Shown one piece after another: positions 56,447 through 64,000 of a DNA stretch of 64,000 nucleotides. The notes beneath the pieces are model-generated. The model was not told where the DNA came from, ran no database searches, and was given only the letters and a program-made list of their open reading frames with translations. Positions within the stretch are counted from its first letter, which is position 1. The number at the start of each line of letters is the position of its first letter. The position numbers were made by a program, and so were the translations under genes. Source of the DNA: an uncultured Pelagibacteraceae bacterium (GTDB taxonomy: Bacteria; Pseudomonadota; Alphaproteobacteria; Pelagibacterales; Pelagibacteraceae); assembly GCA_902615435.1 (NCBI GenBank), contig CACMOZ010000001.1, positions 1-64,000 of the forward strand, in the 5' to 3' direction.

Positions 56447-58234
56447 ATGAAATATCCAAAAGAATATCTTGATGAAATAAAACTAAGATTAAAAGTTTCT
56501 CAAGTTGTAGGAAAAATAGTTAAATTAAAAAAAAGAGGAAAAGAATTTATTGGACTTTCACCTTTTAAAAATGAAAAAAGTCCTTCATTTACTGTTAATG
56601 ATGAAAAAGAATTTTATCACTGTTTTAGCAGCGGTGAACATGGAAACATTTTTGATTTTTTAATGAAAACAAAATCTATTGGATTTGGAGAGGCCGTAAG
56701 ATCTTTAGCTGCTGAAGCAGGAATGCAACCCTATAGGTTTTCAAATTTTGATCAAAAAAAAGATTTAAGATTTCAAACTTATAAAAGTATTTTTAAAGAT
56801 TATTCATATTATTTTCACCAGCAATTATTTAATATAAATAATAAGGAAGCAAGAGAGTACCTTTTTAAAAGAGGTTTAGATAAAAAAATTATTGAAGAGT
56901 TTCAATTAGGATACGTTCCTTGGCAAAATAACTTCTATGAAGAACTATTAAAAAAATATTCTGAAGAAGAAATAAACTTAACAGGCCTATATTATAAAAA
57001 TGATAAAACTGGCAAATTTATAGACAGGTTTAATTCAAGAATAATATTTCCTGTTAACAATATCACTGGTGACACAATTGCCTTTGGGGGAAGAATAATT
57101 CGGGAAAGTAAGTTAGCTAAGTATATTAATTCTCCAGAAACCGAATTTTACAAAAAGGGCAGTATAATTTTTAATTTAGATAAAGCAAAAGATTTACGAT
57201 CAAATACAACCGATGTTTTAATTGTAGAGGGATATATGGATGTAGTAAGTGTATATGCTTCAGGAATAAAAAATGTTATTGCTAACTCAGGAACCGCACT
57301 CACTGAAAGACAAATAAGTTTAATTTGGAAATTTTTCAATAATCCAATTCTTTGTTTAGATGGCGATGAAAGCGGCCAAAAAGCAGCTTTGAGAATTGCA
57401 GAAAGATTATTTCCTTTGATAAATGAAAAAAATAAAATTTATTTTTCTATTATGCCCGATGGAAAAGACCCAGATGATTATATTAAAGAAAATGGAAAAA
57501 ATGGATTATTAAATTTGTTAAAAGAAAAAGAAGTTATACAATCTTTTATTTGGAATTATCATATTAGTAAAATTGACCAAAATAATCCTTATGAAATTTC
57601 AAGATTTGAAAAAGAAATAAAAAAACTATCATATTCTATTTTAGATGAAACTTTAAAAAAATATGTGCTTGAAGACTTTCTTGAAAAAATAAAAAAACTT
57701 ACACCAATACAAAGTTCAAAACAAAATTATAAATATTCACCATTTAAAAAAAAAAAAGATTTTCAAATTCTTAAGGAAACAAAAATTTTACATCAAAAAA
57801 GAAAAGATTTGTCTAAAATTCAAATAATAGAATTTTCAATTTTATTCATAATTTTAAATTATTTAGAAATAGCAAAAAAAAAAATTGAGGATTTATCGGA
57901 ACTTAAATTTTTAGCTGAAAAAAATGAGAGTTTAAAAAATTTAGTTTTGAACTCACTCTTTGAAGGCAGTGATAAAGATCATATAAAGTCAAAAATAGAA
58001 ATTGAATATGATAAAATTATTAATGAAATTAACGCGAATTCAAATATTCAAATAATAACAAAAAATAAAACCGACCAAGACATTATTGAATTACTTGATG
58101 AATTGATAATAGATCATACGGAACAAAGCAATTTAAGAAAGATAGAATCCTTGGAGCAAAAATTAATTAACAACCTCGATGAAAACTCTTATTCTGAACT
58201 TATTAAGCTCAAAAACCAACTAAATAGGGATTAA
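56447..58234 (+). CDS. dnaG: DNA primase, zinc ligands of the CHC2 finger replaced
   Basis: A 595-residue primase. The N-terminal CHC2-type domain keeps its frame (PSFTVNDEKEFYHCF) but the ligands are changed: the CPFH motif is SPFK (38-41) and the CFGCG motif is CFSSG, so only C59 remains and zinc binding is unlikely. The catalytic TOPRIM domain is intact (VEGYMDVVS near 262, CLDGDESGQKAA near 304-315). The C-terminal DnaB-interaction part is poorly conserved and lysine/isoleucine-rich. Loss of these ligands is, to my recollection, shared with other alphaproteobacteria. Confidence 0.95.
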   Translation: MKYPKEYLDEIKLRLKVSQVVGKIVKLKKRGKEFIGLSPFKNEKSPSFTVNDEKEFYHCFSSGEHGNIFDFLMKTKSIGFGEAVRSLAAEAGMQPYRFSNFDQKKDLRFQTYKSIFKDYSYYFHQQLFNINNKEAREYLFKRGLDKKIIEEFQLGYVPWQNNFYEELLKKYSEEEINLTGLYYKNDKTGKFIDRFNSRIIFPVNNITGDTIAFGGRIIRESKLAKYINSPETEFYKKGSIIFNLDKAKDLRSNTTDVLIVEGYMDVVSVYASGIKNVIANSGTALTERQISLIWKFFNNPILCLDGDESGQKAALRIAERLFPLINEKNKIYFSIMPDGKDPDDYIKENGKNGLLNLLKEKEVIQSFIWNYHISKIDQNNPYEISRFEKEIKKLSYSILDETLKKYVLEDFLEKIKKLTPIQSSKQNYKYSPFKKKKDFQILKETKILHQKRKDLSKIQIIEFSILFIILNYLEIAKKKIEDLSELKFLAEKNESLKNLVLNSLFEGSDKDHIKSKIEIEYDKIINEINANSNIQIITKNKTDQDIIELLDELIIDHTEQSNLRKIESLEQKLINNLDENSYSELIKLKNQLNRD

Positions 58235-58287
58235 ATAAAGTATAGATTTTTTAAACCTAGTCATTATATATATTCCACTAATCATTT

Positions 58288-60153
58288 ATGGCTGAAAAAC
58301 TCATAACAAAATCATTTGAGAGACTTCTAGATAAAGGAAAACATAGAGGTTTTATCACATATGAAGAGCTTGGAAAATCTTTAGGAAAAAGAAATAGTAC
58401 TAACGAGAATATCGAGCGAGCATTCTTAATATTGGTTGACGAAAAAATAACTCTCGTAGAGAAGAAATCTCAATATCAATCAAATAAGAAAAAAGAGACA
58501 ACAGCGCAGACAGAAGAAAAATCTTCAGATAAGAGTGACGATCCAATTAGAATGTATCTTAGAGAGATGGGTGGGGTTGAACTTCTTTCAAGAGAAGGGG
58601 AGATTGCAATTGCAAAAAGAATTGAAGCTGGAAAAGATGTAATGATTAATGCACTTACACAGAGCCCAATAGTAGGAAAAAAAATATTTGAGTGGAAAGA
58701 ACAGATAGAGAATCAACAAATGTTAGTGAGAGATATTATAGATATTGACTCAACTTATGAAGATTTTGAAGCATTAGATGATAATGATGATTTAAAAATT
58801 AACAAAAAAAATAATCTAAAAAAAGAAAAAGATAAAATAGATGATCCTGAAAAAAAAGAAGAAAATGTTAACAATGAAGACGATGAATTCAACGTTTCAC
58901 TTGCTAAGATGGAAGAAGAAATTAAACCTAAGATTATAAATATTTTAGACTCTCTAAACAAAAACTACTCAAAACTTCAGAAGTATCAGGTTGAAAAGCT
59001 TGAATGTTTATTAGCTTCAAAAGAACTTTCAGTTTCTAAAAATAAAAATTTCAAAAAGATCCAAGAAATCCTTGTTGATAATTTTAAAAACCTTCAACTA
59101 GCACCTCACATTGTGGAGGAATTAGTTCAAGCGCATTATAAAGAAAATAAAAAAATTGTGTCCTTAGAGGGAGTTCTGTTGAGATTAGCAATGGATAATA
59201 AGATTTCTCGAGAAGAATTTTTAAAGTATTATGTGGGAAATGAAATAAACCCTAAGTTTGAGACTTTTTTAAAAGAGAACGCTACCTGGAAAGCCTTTTT
59301 TAAAAAATATAAAAAAGATTTTACTGAGATAAAAGACAGATTAGTAGAATTTAGCAAAAAAATTGGTCTATCAGTTGGTGAATTTAAAAAATTAGTCAGC
59401 AGAATTCAAAAAGGTGAAAGAGAGTCAAGGATAGCCAAAAAAGAAATGGTAGAGGCTAATTTAAGATTAGTAATTTCAATAGCTAAAAAATATACAAATA
59501 GAGGTCTACAATTTTTAGATTTGATCCAAGAAGGTAACATTGGTTTAATGAAAGCAGTAGACAAGTTTGAATATAGAAGAGGTTACAAATTTTCAACTTA
59601 TGCAACTTGGTGGATAAGACAAGCAATCACTAGGTCTATTGCGGACCAAGCAAGAACAATTAGGATACCAGTACATATGATTGAAACAATTAATAAAATA
59701 GTAAGAACTCAAAGACAAATTATGAGTGAATTTGGTAGAGAGCCAACTCCGGAGGAATTAGCAAAAAAACTAGCAATGCCACTTGAAAAAGTTAGAAAAG
59801 TTTTAAAAATTGCTAAAGAACCTGTTTCACTAGAAACACCAGTTGGTGATGAAGAAGATAGTAGTTTAGGTGATTTTATAGAGGATAAAAATGCATTACA
59901 ACCATTAGATACAGCTATTCAATCAAACTTAAGCGAGTCAACAACAAAAATTTTAGCTTCTCTTACACCTCGAGAAGAAAGGGTTTTAAGAATGCGTTTT
60001 GGTATTGGAATGAATACAGATCATACTTTAGAGGAAGTTGGATTACAGTTTTCAGTAACAAGGGAGAGAATTAGGCAAATTGAGGCTAAAGCATTAAGAA
60101 AACTTAAACATCCAAGCAGGTCAAAACAACTAAAAAGTTTCCTTGAAAAGTAA
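58288..60153 (+). CDS. rpoD: RNA polymerase sigma-70 factor RpoD
   Basis: A 621-residue primary sigma factor. Region 1.1 (about 1-70) and 1.2 ([21 protein letters not shown] near 84-104) are present, followed by a long acidic and lysine-rich non-conserved part (about 150-215). Region 2 ([20 protein letters not shown] near 390, [15 protein letters not shown] near 435), region 3 ([13 protein letters not shown]) and region 4 ([20 protein letters not shown]) are intact. It drives housekeeping transcription. It lies 53 bases after dnaG, a gap with a TATATAT stretch that may hold an internal promoter. Confidence 0.97.
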   Translation: MAEKLITKSFERLLDKGKHRGFITYEELGKSLGKRNSTNENIERAFLILVDEKITLVEKKSQYQSNKKKETTAQTEEKSSDKSDDPIRMYLREMGGVELLSREGEIAIAKRIEAGKDVMINALTQSPIVGKKIFEWKEQIENQQMLVRDIIDIDSTYEDFEALDDNDDLKINKKNNLKKEKDKIDDPEKKEENVNNEDDEFNVSLAKMEEEIKPKIINILDSLNKNYSKLQKYQVEKLECLLASKELSVSKNKNFKKIQEILVDNFKNLQLAPHIVEELVQAHYKENKKIVSLEGVLLRLAMDNKISREEFLKYYVGNEINPKFETFLKENATWKAFFKKYKKDFTEIKDRLVEFSKKIGLSVGEFKKLVSRIQKGERESRIAKKEMVEANLRLVISIAKKYTNRGLQFLDLIQEGNIGLMKAVDKFEYRRGYKFSTYATWWIRQAITRSIADQARTIRIPVHMIETINKIVRTQRQIMSEFGREPTPEELAKKLAMPLEKVRKVLKIAKEPVSLETPVGDEEDSSLGDFIEDKNALQPLDTAIQSNLSESTTKILASLTPREERVLRMRFGIGMNTDHTLEEVGLQFSVTRERIRQIEAKALRKLKHPSRSKQLKSFLEK

Positions 60154-60165
60154 AAACTTTTGATT

Positions 60166-60834
60166 TTAGTTTAAATTCTTTTTATAAAGAACTTGTGCTA
60201 TATCGAAATCAATACTTTCATCGATATCAGTACTTTCTAATTTATCCAAAATAAAAAATTTAGGTTTTTTTCCGACGATATTTTTAAATTTAATCATTTT
60301 TTTTCTCGATATGATATTTATTCCAAAAGTAAGCTCGTAATAATTACTGGGAAGATCTTGGGAATTTGGCGCGTTAAAAGAATTATAATTAAGAGATTTA
60401 TTTCCTTTCCACATAAATGTACTCAATCGGCTTACTGTGTTAAAACTATCATATTTATTTTTATATATTTTAAAATTTTTTAAAAATTTTTTGTAAGTAA
60501 CATGTTTTATAATTGGAGATGTGCATGGACAATACATTAAATAATCACCTTTTATCGACAAGGCAAGATGTTGAAAGAAATCACTACCCGAACACTTTGA
60601 GCTAGCAAAATACTTCTTTCTATTATGAAAATGAATGCCATATTTTTTTGAGATATATTGAGCCTTTTTAGAGTCTGAGCTGACTACAATTTTATCAATC
60701 TCTTTAATCTTTTTCAATTGCTCTATTTTAATTTCAAGAAGTGATTTATTTTTAAAAAATTTTTTAAAATTTTTATTTTTAATTCTTTGAGAATTTTTCC
60801 TAATTGGAATAATAGCAACAATTTTTGATTTCAT
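60166..60834 (-). CDS. Cytidylyltransferase of the NeuA/KdsB (CMP-sugar synthetase) type
   Basis: A 222-residue nucleotidyltransferase. The N-terminal CTP-binding motif IIPIRKNSQRIKNKNFK is at about 9-25, VVSSDSKKAQYISKKYG near 50-66, and LESTDIDESIDFDIA near 200-214 carries the metal-binding aspartates of NeuA-like enzymes. It would activate a 3-deoxy-2-ulosonic or nonulosonic-type sugar for surface glycans. It is coupled to the aldolase-like gene by one base and converges on rpoD with a 12-base gap. Confidence 0.82.
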   Translation of the reverse strand: MKSKIVAIIPIRKNSQRIKNKNFKKFFKNKSLLEIKIEQLKKIKEIDKIVVSSDSKKAQYISKKYGIHFHNRKKYFASSKCSGSDFFQHLALSIKGDYLMYCPCTSPIIKHVTYKKFLKNFKIYKNKYDSFNTVSRLSTFMWKGNKSLNYNSFNAPNSQDLPSNYYELTFGINIISRKKMIKFKNIVGKKPKFFILDKLESTDIDESIDFDIAQVLYKKNLN

Positions 60835-61610
60835 TATTTTCTTAAATTATGGATTCTCTTTTTAAGTTCTTTAATTCTTGTAAAATTGTCGTTTTTTATT
60901 CGGTTTTTTACTCTAAGGAATTTTTTTTGTTTAAATCTAATCCATTCTAATTCAAAATTAAATATATCAATTATCAATTTATCAAAATTATTTAAAACTT
61001 TATCATTTAATTTAATTTCAATATTACGAGTTTCAACTCTATCCAATAATTTCATATAAAATAGTCTTCTTGCAAATTTTAAAGATTGTGGAGTAAGTGA
61101 TCCCCCCATTTTTGTGATAATTTTTTTTCTTTTTATTTTTTTTAGTAGGTTGAGTACTAAATTAAATATTCTCTTAGAGTCTACCTCTGACTTTTGTAAA
61201 TTTAAAGATCCAGCTAAATCTGACCTTCCTATCACAATACCTTTGAGTTTTTTAAAATTCTTTGTTTTTATAATTTTATCAATATTTTTAAAAGCCTGAA
61301 TACTTTCAAGATTTATATAAAGATTCTGTTTTTTATTTTTAGAAATTATTTGCATAAATTTTTTTAAAGCATATTCAGACTCAACCATTGGAGCTACAAT
61401 TCCATTAACACCTAACTTTTCACAAAAATAGATATCGGTTTTAGCTTCGCACCCACCGACTTTTATATTTAATTGTAATCCTGCTCTCTTAGAAATTGAT
61501 CTCATTAATTTCAATTCATCGAAACTTGCGCCTTCATCTTCAAGCGATTGTTTTACAGCAACAATATTTTGTTTTTTTAATTTTTTTAAATAATTGATTA
61601 TTTTTTTCAT
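60834..61610 (-). CDS. HpcH/HpaI aldolase-family protein
   Basis: A 258-residue TIM-barrel aldolase-like protein. VGGCEAKTDIYFCEKLGVNG (about 51-70), APMVESEYALKKF (73-85) and VIGRSDLAGS (125-134) match the HpcH/HpaI/CitE-type barrel, including the metal glutamate and aspartate. In polysaccharide clusters such enzymes accompany CMP-sugar synthetases. The C-terminal third is very lysine/arginine-rich. Its coupling to the cytidylyltransferase gene suggests both handle the same sugar acid. Confidence 0.75.
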   Translation of the reverse strand: MKKIINYLKKLKKQNIVAVKQSLEDEGASFDELKLMRSISKRAGLQLNIKVGGCEAKTDIYFCEKLGVNGIVAPMVESEYALKKFMQIISKNKKQNLYINLESIQAFKNIDKIIKTKNFKKLKGIVIGRSDLAGSLNLQKSEVDSKRIFNLVLNLLKKIKRKKIITKMGGSLTPQSLKFARRLFYMKLLDRVETRNIEIKLNDKVLNNFDKLIIDIFNFELEWIRFKQKKFLRVKNRIKNDNFTRIKELKKRIHNLRK

Positions 61611-61616
61611 TCAATT

Positions 61617-62402
61617 TTATTCAGAAAAGAATTTAGATTTTCTTTTTGGTGAAGAAACCTGTACTTTAGAATTCCAGAAATTATTTTGATTGTTACCTTT
61701 TTTTCGATTTTTAAGTTTGGCTCCTCCTTGGCCAGATGGAAAATCATAAACTATATAAAAATATTTTCTATCTTTAATACCTTTGTATTTTGTTACTGAA
61801 TGGTATGACCATGGAACATTTAAAGTAAATAAACAAAAATTATTTTTAATCTTATACCTTTTATATGAAATCAAATCTTTTTTTGAGGGGAAAATATCAT
61901 AGATTTTTTTATGTTTTCTTAATTTTAAAATTTTAATATCCCCTCCTTTATTACTTTGAGAGCTAGAGTAATATAAAACATGAATTAAGTGATCTCTTCT
62001 ATCTAAGTGTGCACTTTTTAAATATCCTTTTTTCATTACAGAAAAAGTAGAGTGTTGGCTAAATTTAGATCGATGATATTTTTTTTTTACATTTTCCTTT
62101 ATGGGTTTCTCAAATTTTTCAATAATATGGGGTTTTAAATCTTTAAAAAGCTTATTAAAGCTTCTAAAAATTTTATTTTTTTCTAACTTTTTGTACCTTT
62201 CTGAATTAGGTAATAAAGTTTTTTTTGTCCCAGACGAACTCTGAAAATAAATTTTTTTTTCAGTAATTTCTTTGAAACTAGGTAAAATTTCATTTAACTG
62301 CTTTAAATTCTTTTGTGGTATTAAATTTTTTACAACGAAATACGGGAAGGGTTTTAAATGTAAATCGCTTTTTTTAATTTGATTTAATGAATATTTTAGC
62401 AT
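61617..62402 (-). CDS. Prolyl-4-hydroxylase-like 2OG-Fe(II) oxygenase
   Basis: A 261-residue protein with H132 and D134 in SAHLDRRDHLIH, H201 in WSYHSVTKYKG and R212 in DRKYFYIVYDF as the iron triad and 2-oxoglutarate arginine. The N-terminal FPYFVVKNLIPQKNLKQLN is typical of 2OG oxygenases found in glycan and LPS clusters. It leads the three-gene minus-strand set, 6 bases before the aldolase-like gene. Substrate unknown; hydroxylation of a sugar or lipid is inference. Confidence 0.78.
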   Translation of the reverse strand: MLKYSLNQIKKSDLHLKPFPYFVVKNLIPQKNLKQLNEILPSFKEITEKKIYFQSSSGTKKTLLPNSERYKKLEKNKIFRSFNKLFKDLKPHIIEKFEKPIKENVKKKYHRSKFSQHSTFSVMKKGYLKSAHLDRRDHLIHVLYYSSSQSNKGGDIKILKLRKHKKIYDIFPSKKDLISYKRYKIKNNFCLFTLNVPWSYHSVTKYKGIKDRKYFYIVYDFPSGQGGAKLKNRKKGNNQNNFWNSKVQVSSPKRKSKFFSE

Positions 62403-62466
62403 AATTCAAATTAACACTTTTAATGTATTAATCAATCACATACAAACTTCTTCTAGAATTCTAAAT

Positions 62467-62495
62467 TTGAATTTGGCTTAAAAGCCTTGTATATA
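62467..62495 (+). promoter_or_regulatory. Predicted sigma70 promoter for the CAT tRNA
   Basis: TTGAAT (62467-62472), a 17-base spacer, then TATATA (62490-62495), 13 bases before the tRNA 5' end. The spacer contains GGCTT-AA-AAGCC, a short dyad. Confidence 0.5.
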
Positions 62496-62508
62496 TTTAT
62501 TTAAACAA

Positions 62509-62585
62509 GGGCCTGTAGCTCAGTTGGTTAGAGCAGTACACTCATAATGTATTGGTCCCAGGTTCGAGTCCTGGCGGGCCCACCA
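62509..62585 (+). tRNA. tRNA with anticodon CAT (elongator Met or Ile2)
   Basis: Full cloverleaf: acceptor GGGCCTG (62509-62515) pairs with CGGGCCC (62575-62581) with one G-T pair, discriminator A62582, and CCA at 62583-62585. D arm GCTC/GAGC, anticodon stem GTACA/TGTAT around the loop CTCATAA giving CAT, and T arm CCAGG/CCTGG. The paired G1-C72 rules out initiator tRNA. Its GGGCCTG acceptor and TGGTCCCAGG region make the lysidine-modified tRNA-Ile2 my preference over elongator Met. Confidence 0.9.
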
Positions 62586-62633
62586 ATAAAATCAACACTT
62601 TTAGAAGATTTAGAAATTTTTAAAAACGTCCAG

Positions 62634-62651
62634 GTACACAATTTGTACACA
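62634..62651. repeat. Pair of GTACACA direct repeats downstream of the tRNA
   Basis: GTACACA occurs at 62634-62640 and 62645-62651, an 11-base repeat distance; the same bases form a dyad GTACA-CAATT-TGTAC. The location about 50 bases after a tRNA 3' end fits integrase or regulator binding sites. No integrase gene is seen in the window. Confidence 0.45.
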
Positions 62652-62664
62652 GTGAAATATGTTA

Positions 62665-63108
62665 TTAAAATTTTTGTTTAGCTTTTTCGCAATTATAAAA
62701 ATATTGCATCAAATACTTTGAGTCATCATTTGTATTTCCCGCTGTATACGTCAGTCGACCATTATATCTATTTAAATTAATCGAAATATAGTTTGTATTT
62801 TTTGATATAACAAACGTATAGTTATCATCATCGACTTTACTTACAAATTTTTCACTTTTTACTAAATCTAAATTAGCCATTGGCATATCTGTTTTAAATC
62901 CATACTTATTATTTTTACCATTAGTAATGTTGAAATATATTATTTTAGGGTTGGTATCATCTTTTATAGTTTCCCCAAATTGCCCAGCGTCCCAATTTCT
63001 GTAATAGGTTTCAACATATTCACAAGTTAATTTTGTTTCTTTTGAGAAAGAAATTTCAAACCATAAAAAACTTAAAAGTGAGAAAGCTGCTATTTTTTTT
63101 AGAGTCAT
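62665..63108 (-). CDS. Secreted protein of unknown function
   Basis: A 147-residue protein that I do not recognise. The N terminus is a signal peptide (about 1-21, hydrophobic core FSLLSFLW, cleavage near SFSKE). The mature part has two cysteines (C29 and one near the C terminus, YNCEKAK), possibly a disulfide, and a beta-rich pattern (NYTFVISKNTNYISINLNR) resembling small periplasmic or outer-membrane-associated proteins. It follows the next upstream gene with no gap, so it belongs to the small minus-strand set after the tRNA. Confidence 0.65.
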   Translation of the reverse strand: MTLKKIAAFSLLSFLWFEISFSKETKLTCEYVETYYRNWDAGQFGETIKDDTNPKIIYFNITNGKNNKYGFKTDMPMANLDLVKSEKFVSKVDDDNYTFVISKNTNYISINLNRYNGRLTYTAGNTNDDSKYLMQYFYNCEKAKQKF

Positions 63109-63387
63109 TTATCTGTAATAAATATGAATTGTAGAAACAACGGAAAATATTAAAAATGCAATTGGCGTTAGTAGGAAAAATATTTTTTTCTCTTCTGGGT
63201 GTTCTTTTCTTGTTTTTAATTCAGCACCAATAGTCCATATCCAAATAAAAGTAGAAAGCGGGAGTAAAAAAATAAATAAAAAATCAGCTTTTGAAAATTC
63301 AAACCAAACAGATACCCAGTATAAAGCTGGAATAATTGTCGAGGCACCACCTATTTGCTCTGCGTATTTATCAATAAAGTTTTTCAT
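63109..63387 (-). CDS. Small membrane protein of unknown function
   Basis: About 92 residues with three hydrophobic segments: around IIPALYWVSVWFEF, ADFLFIFLLPLSTFIWIWTI and FFLLTPIAFLIFSVVS. No family is recognised. I start it at the ATG at 63387 (MKNFIDKYAEQIGGAS), 4 bases after the preceding stop; an ATG at 63429 would add 14 residues but overlap that gene. It ends directly before the secreted-protein gene. Confidence 0.6.
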   Translation of the reverse strand: MKNFIDKYAEQIGGASTIIPALYWVSVWFEFSKADFLFIFLLPLSTFIWIWTIGAELKTRKEHPEEKKIFFLLTPIAFLIFSVVSTIHIYYR

Positions 63388-63391
63388 TTTT

Positions 63392-63667
63392 TTATTTATA
63401 AAATTCTTCTGGATTATTTTCAAATTCATTCAAAGCTAACTGAATTGACTCTTTTTCGGAATACCCTTTTTTTTGATATTTTTTGATTACAAATTTAAAT
63501 CTTGCTTTTGCTACAGCATTTTTTGTTATCGGATGATTTGAGTCTACATATTTTGAGGCTTCCCCCATATCTTTCAAACTATCTGATGTTATTTGAATTG
63601 ATGGAATTACAATTTTAAAAACAAACCAAATTGCAACTAATATTATTATGATTATTAAAATTTCCAT
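63392..63667 (-). CDS. Small membrane-anchored protein of unknown function
   Basis: A 91-residue protein with one N-terminal membrane helix (about 2-24, ILIIIIILVAIWFVFKIVI) and a soluble, charged C-terminal part with GYSEKESIQLALNEFENNPE. No known domain recognised. It begins 4 bases after the next upstream gene and belongs to the same compact minus-strand group. Confidence 0.6.
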   Translation of the reverse strand: MEILIIIIILVAIWFVFKIVIPSIQITSDSLKDMGEASKYVDSNHPITKNAVAKARFKFVIKKYQKKGYSEKESIQLALNEFENNPEEFYK

Positions 63668-63671
63668 AAAT

Positions 63672-63935
63672 CTAATTTTGTTTTTCTGTAGTTACAAAAC
63701 CGTTTTCTTTCATAAATTGTTCTGCGTCTTCTTTTGTCTCAAAATTCCAAGAATGCATTGGTTGAGGAGGGCTTATATTTCTATATTGTACAACACACCA
63801 ATGCTTTTCACCCTCTTTGGTTTTATCTGGATGAGTTAAAGTTTTTGAAACTGTTAATTGATATACAAATTTTCTATGATCTCGATATATTCGCGGTATC
63901 GGTGGAGGGTAAATAATGTCATCTTCATTATCCAT
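63672..63935 (-). CDS. Small soluble protein of unknown function
   Basis: An 87-residue protein with no signal peptide. The first 20 residues are proline-rich (IIYPPPIPRIYRDHRKF), the middle has HWCVVQYRN, and the C terminus has NFETKEDAEQFMKENGF, a small alpha/beta pattern. I do not recognise a family. It leads the minus-strand group; its ATG at 63935 is 45 bases from a divergent start at 63981, with TGTCACAG repeats in between. Confidence 0.6.
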   Translation of the reverse strand: MDNEDDIIYPPPIPRIYRDHRKFVYQLTVSKTLTHPDKTKEGEKHWCVVQYRNISPPQPMHSWNFETKEDAEQFMKENGFVTTEKQN

Positions 63936-63936
63936 A

Positions 63937-63966
63937 TGTCACAGTTGTGTCACAGCTATGTGTCAA
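63937..63966. repeat. TGTCACAG direct repeats between divergent starts
   Basis: TGTCACAG at 63937-63944 and 63948-63955, 11 bases apart, and a partial third copy TGTCAA at 63961-63966. They fill most of the 45-base gap between the minus-strand start at 63935 and a plus-strand start at 63981, a place where a regulator could control both directions. Confidence 0.45.
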
Positions 63967-63980
63967 TTTAAAGGAGTTCT

Positions 63981-64000
63981 ATGAAATTTTTTTCTTATTT
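63981..64000 (+). CDS. Start of a plus-strand gene cut by the window end
   Basis: An ATG at 63981 follows the Shine-Dalgarno-like AAGGAG (63971-63976) with a 4-base spacer, and the frame stays open to the window end (MKFFSY). Only six codons are visible, so the product cannot be named; the hydrophobic-looking beginning would fit a signal peptide. Confidence 0.35.

Noticed and set aside
60140-60175. Weak AAAAGT/ACTTTT hairpin at the end of rpoD as a terminator
   Set aside because: All-A/T stem with a single G-C pair and no distinct T run; such hairpins arise by chance everywhere in this composition.

Overview
The window reads as chromosomal DNA of a streamlined, AT-rich alphaproteobacterium, most likely a SAR11-clade (Pelagibacterales) marine bacterium. 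I base this on roughly 30% G+C (by eye), near-continuous coding with overlapping start/stop codons, a CcrM-type GANTC methyltransferase, an alphaproteobacterial DUF721-dsbA-smc order, and a zinc-ligand-less alphaproteobacterial DnaG. No plasmid, phage, IS element or CRISPR array is seen. No gap without a gene exceeds about 270 bases; the longest, between 62403 and 62664, holds a tRNA with its promoter and a short repeat.

Layout. 1-11.7 kb: genome maintenance and housekeeping (smc start, DsbA-like thioredoxin, DUF721, mutY, FAD monooxygenase, ccrM, rnhB, uracil-DNA glycosylase, a TPR protein, ispE, tRNA-Gln, cca, greA, hemF, trmL). 11.8-14.4 kb: petABC, the complete cytochrome bc1 complex. 14.3-20.4 kb: a long minus-strand block lgt-midA-pgeF-prs-rplY-pth-ychF. 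20.4-23 kb: ubiK-like gene and a MarR/response-regulator/histidine-kinase set. 23-31 kb: ilvE, pgsA, the uvrB-SDR-folB-uvrC block and aspC.

31-48.9 kb is an accessory metabolic region. A branched-chain-amino-acid-type (HAAT) ABC transporter is split over two divergent operons: minus strand livJ - terminator hairpin - 2OG oxygenase - livM - livG - PhyH-type oxygenase - EamA exporter; plus strand livF - livH - PanE-like - acyl-CoA synthetase - crotonase - enolase-superfamily enzyme - CitE-like lyase - Gfo/Idh/MocA oxidoreductase. To its left lie a plus-strand DUF1907 enzyme - winged-helix protein - PanB-like enzyme module and a minus-strand MhpD-like/SDR pair. Several of these enzymes have lost the residues that define their namesake reactions, so I read the region as uptake and breakdown of an unidentified small (hydroxy)acid rather than vitamin synthesis.

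48.9-60.2 kb returns to core functions: trxB, an ELM1-like glycosyltransferase with a 2OG oxygenase, carAB, and yqeY-dnaG-rpoD. 60.2-62.4 kb is a small minus-strand set (CMP-sugar synthetase-like, aldolase-like, 2OG oxygenase). 62.5-64 kb is a CAT-anticodon tRNA followed by short uncharacterised genes and repeated short motifs, which looks like the edge of a variable region.

The strongest points for follow-up are three GANTC methylation sites packed into the 77-bp gap upstream of ccrM; the tRNA-Gln gene ending 5 bases before the start codon of the CCA-adding enzyme; and the divergent transporter/catabolic cluster with its altered PanB-, PanE- and SDR-like enzymes.
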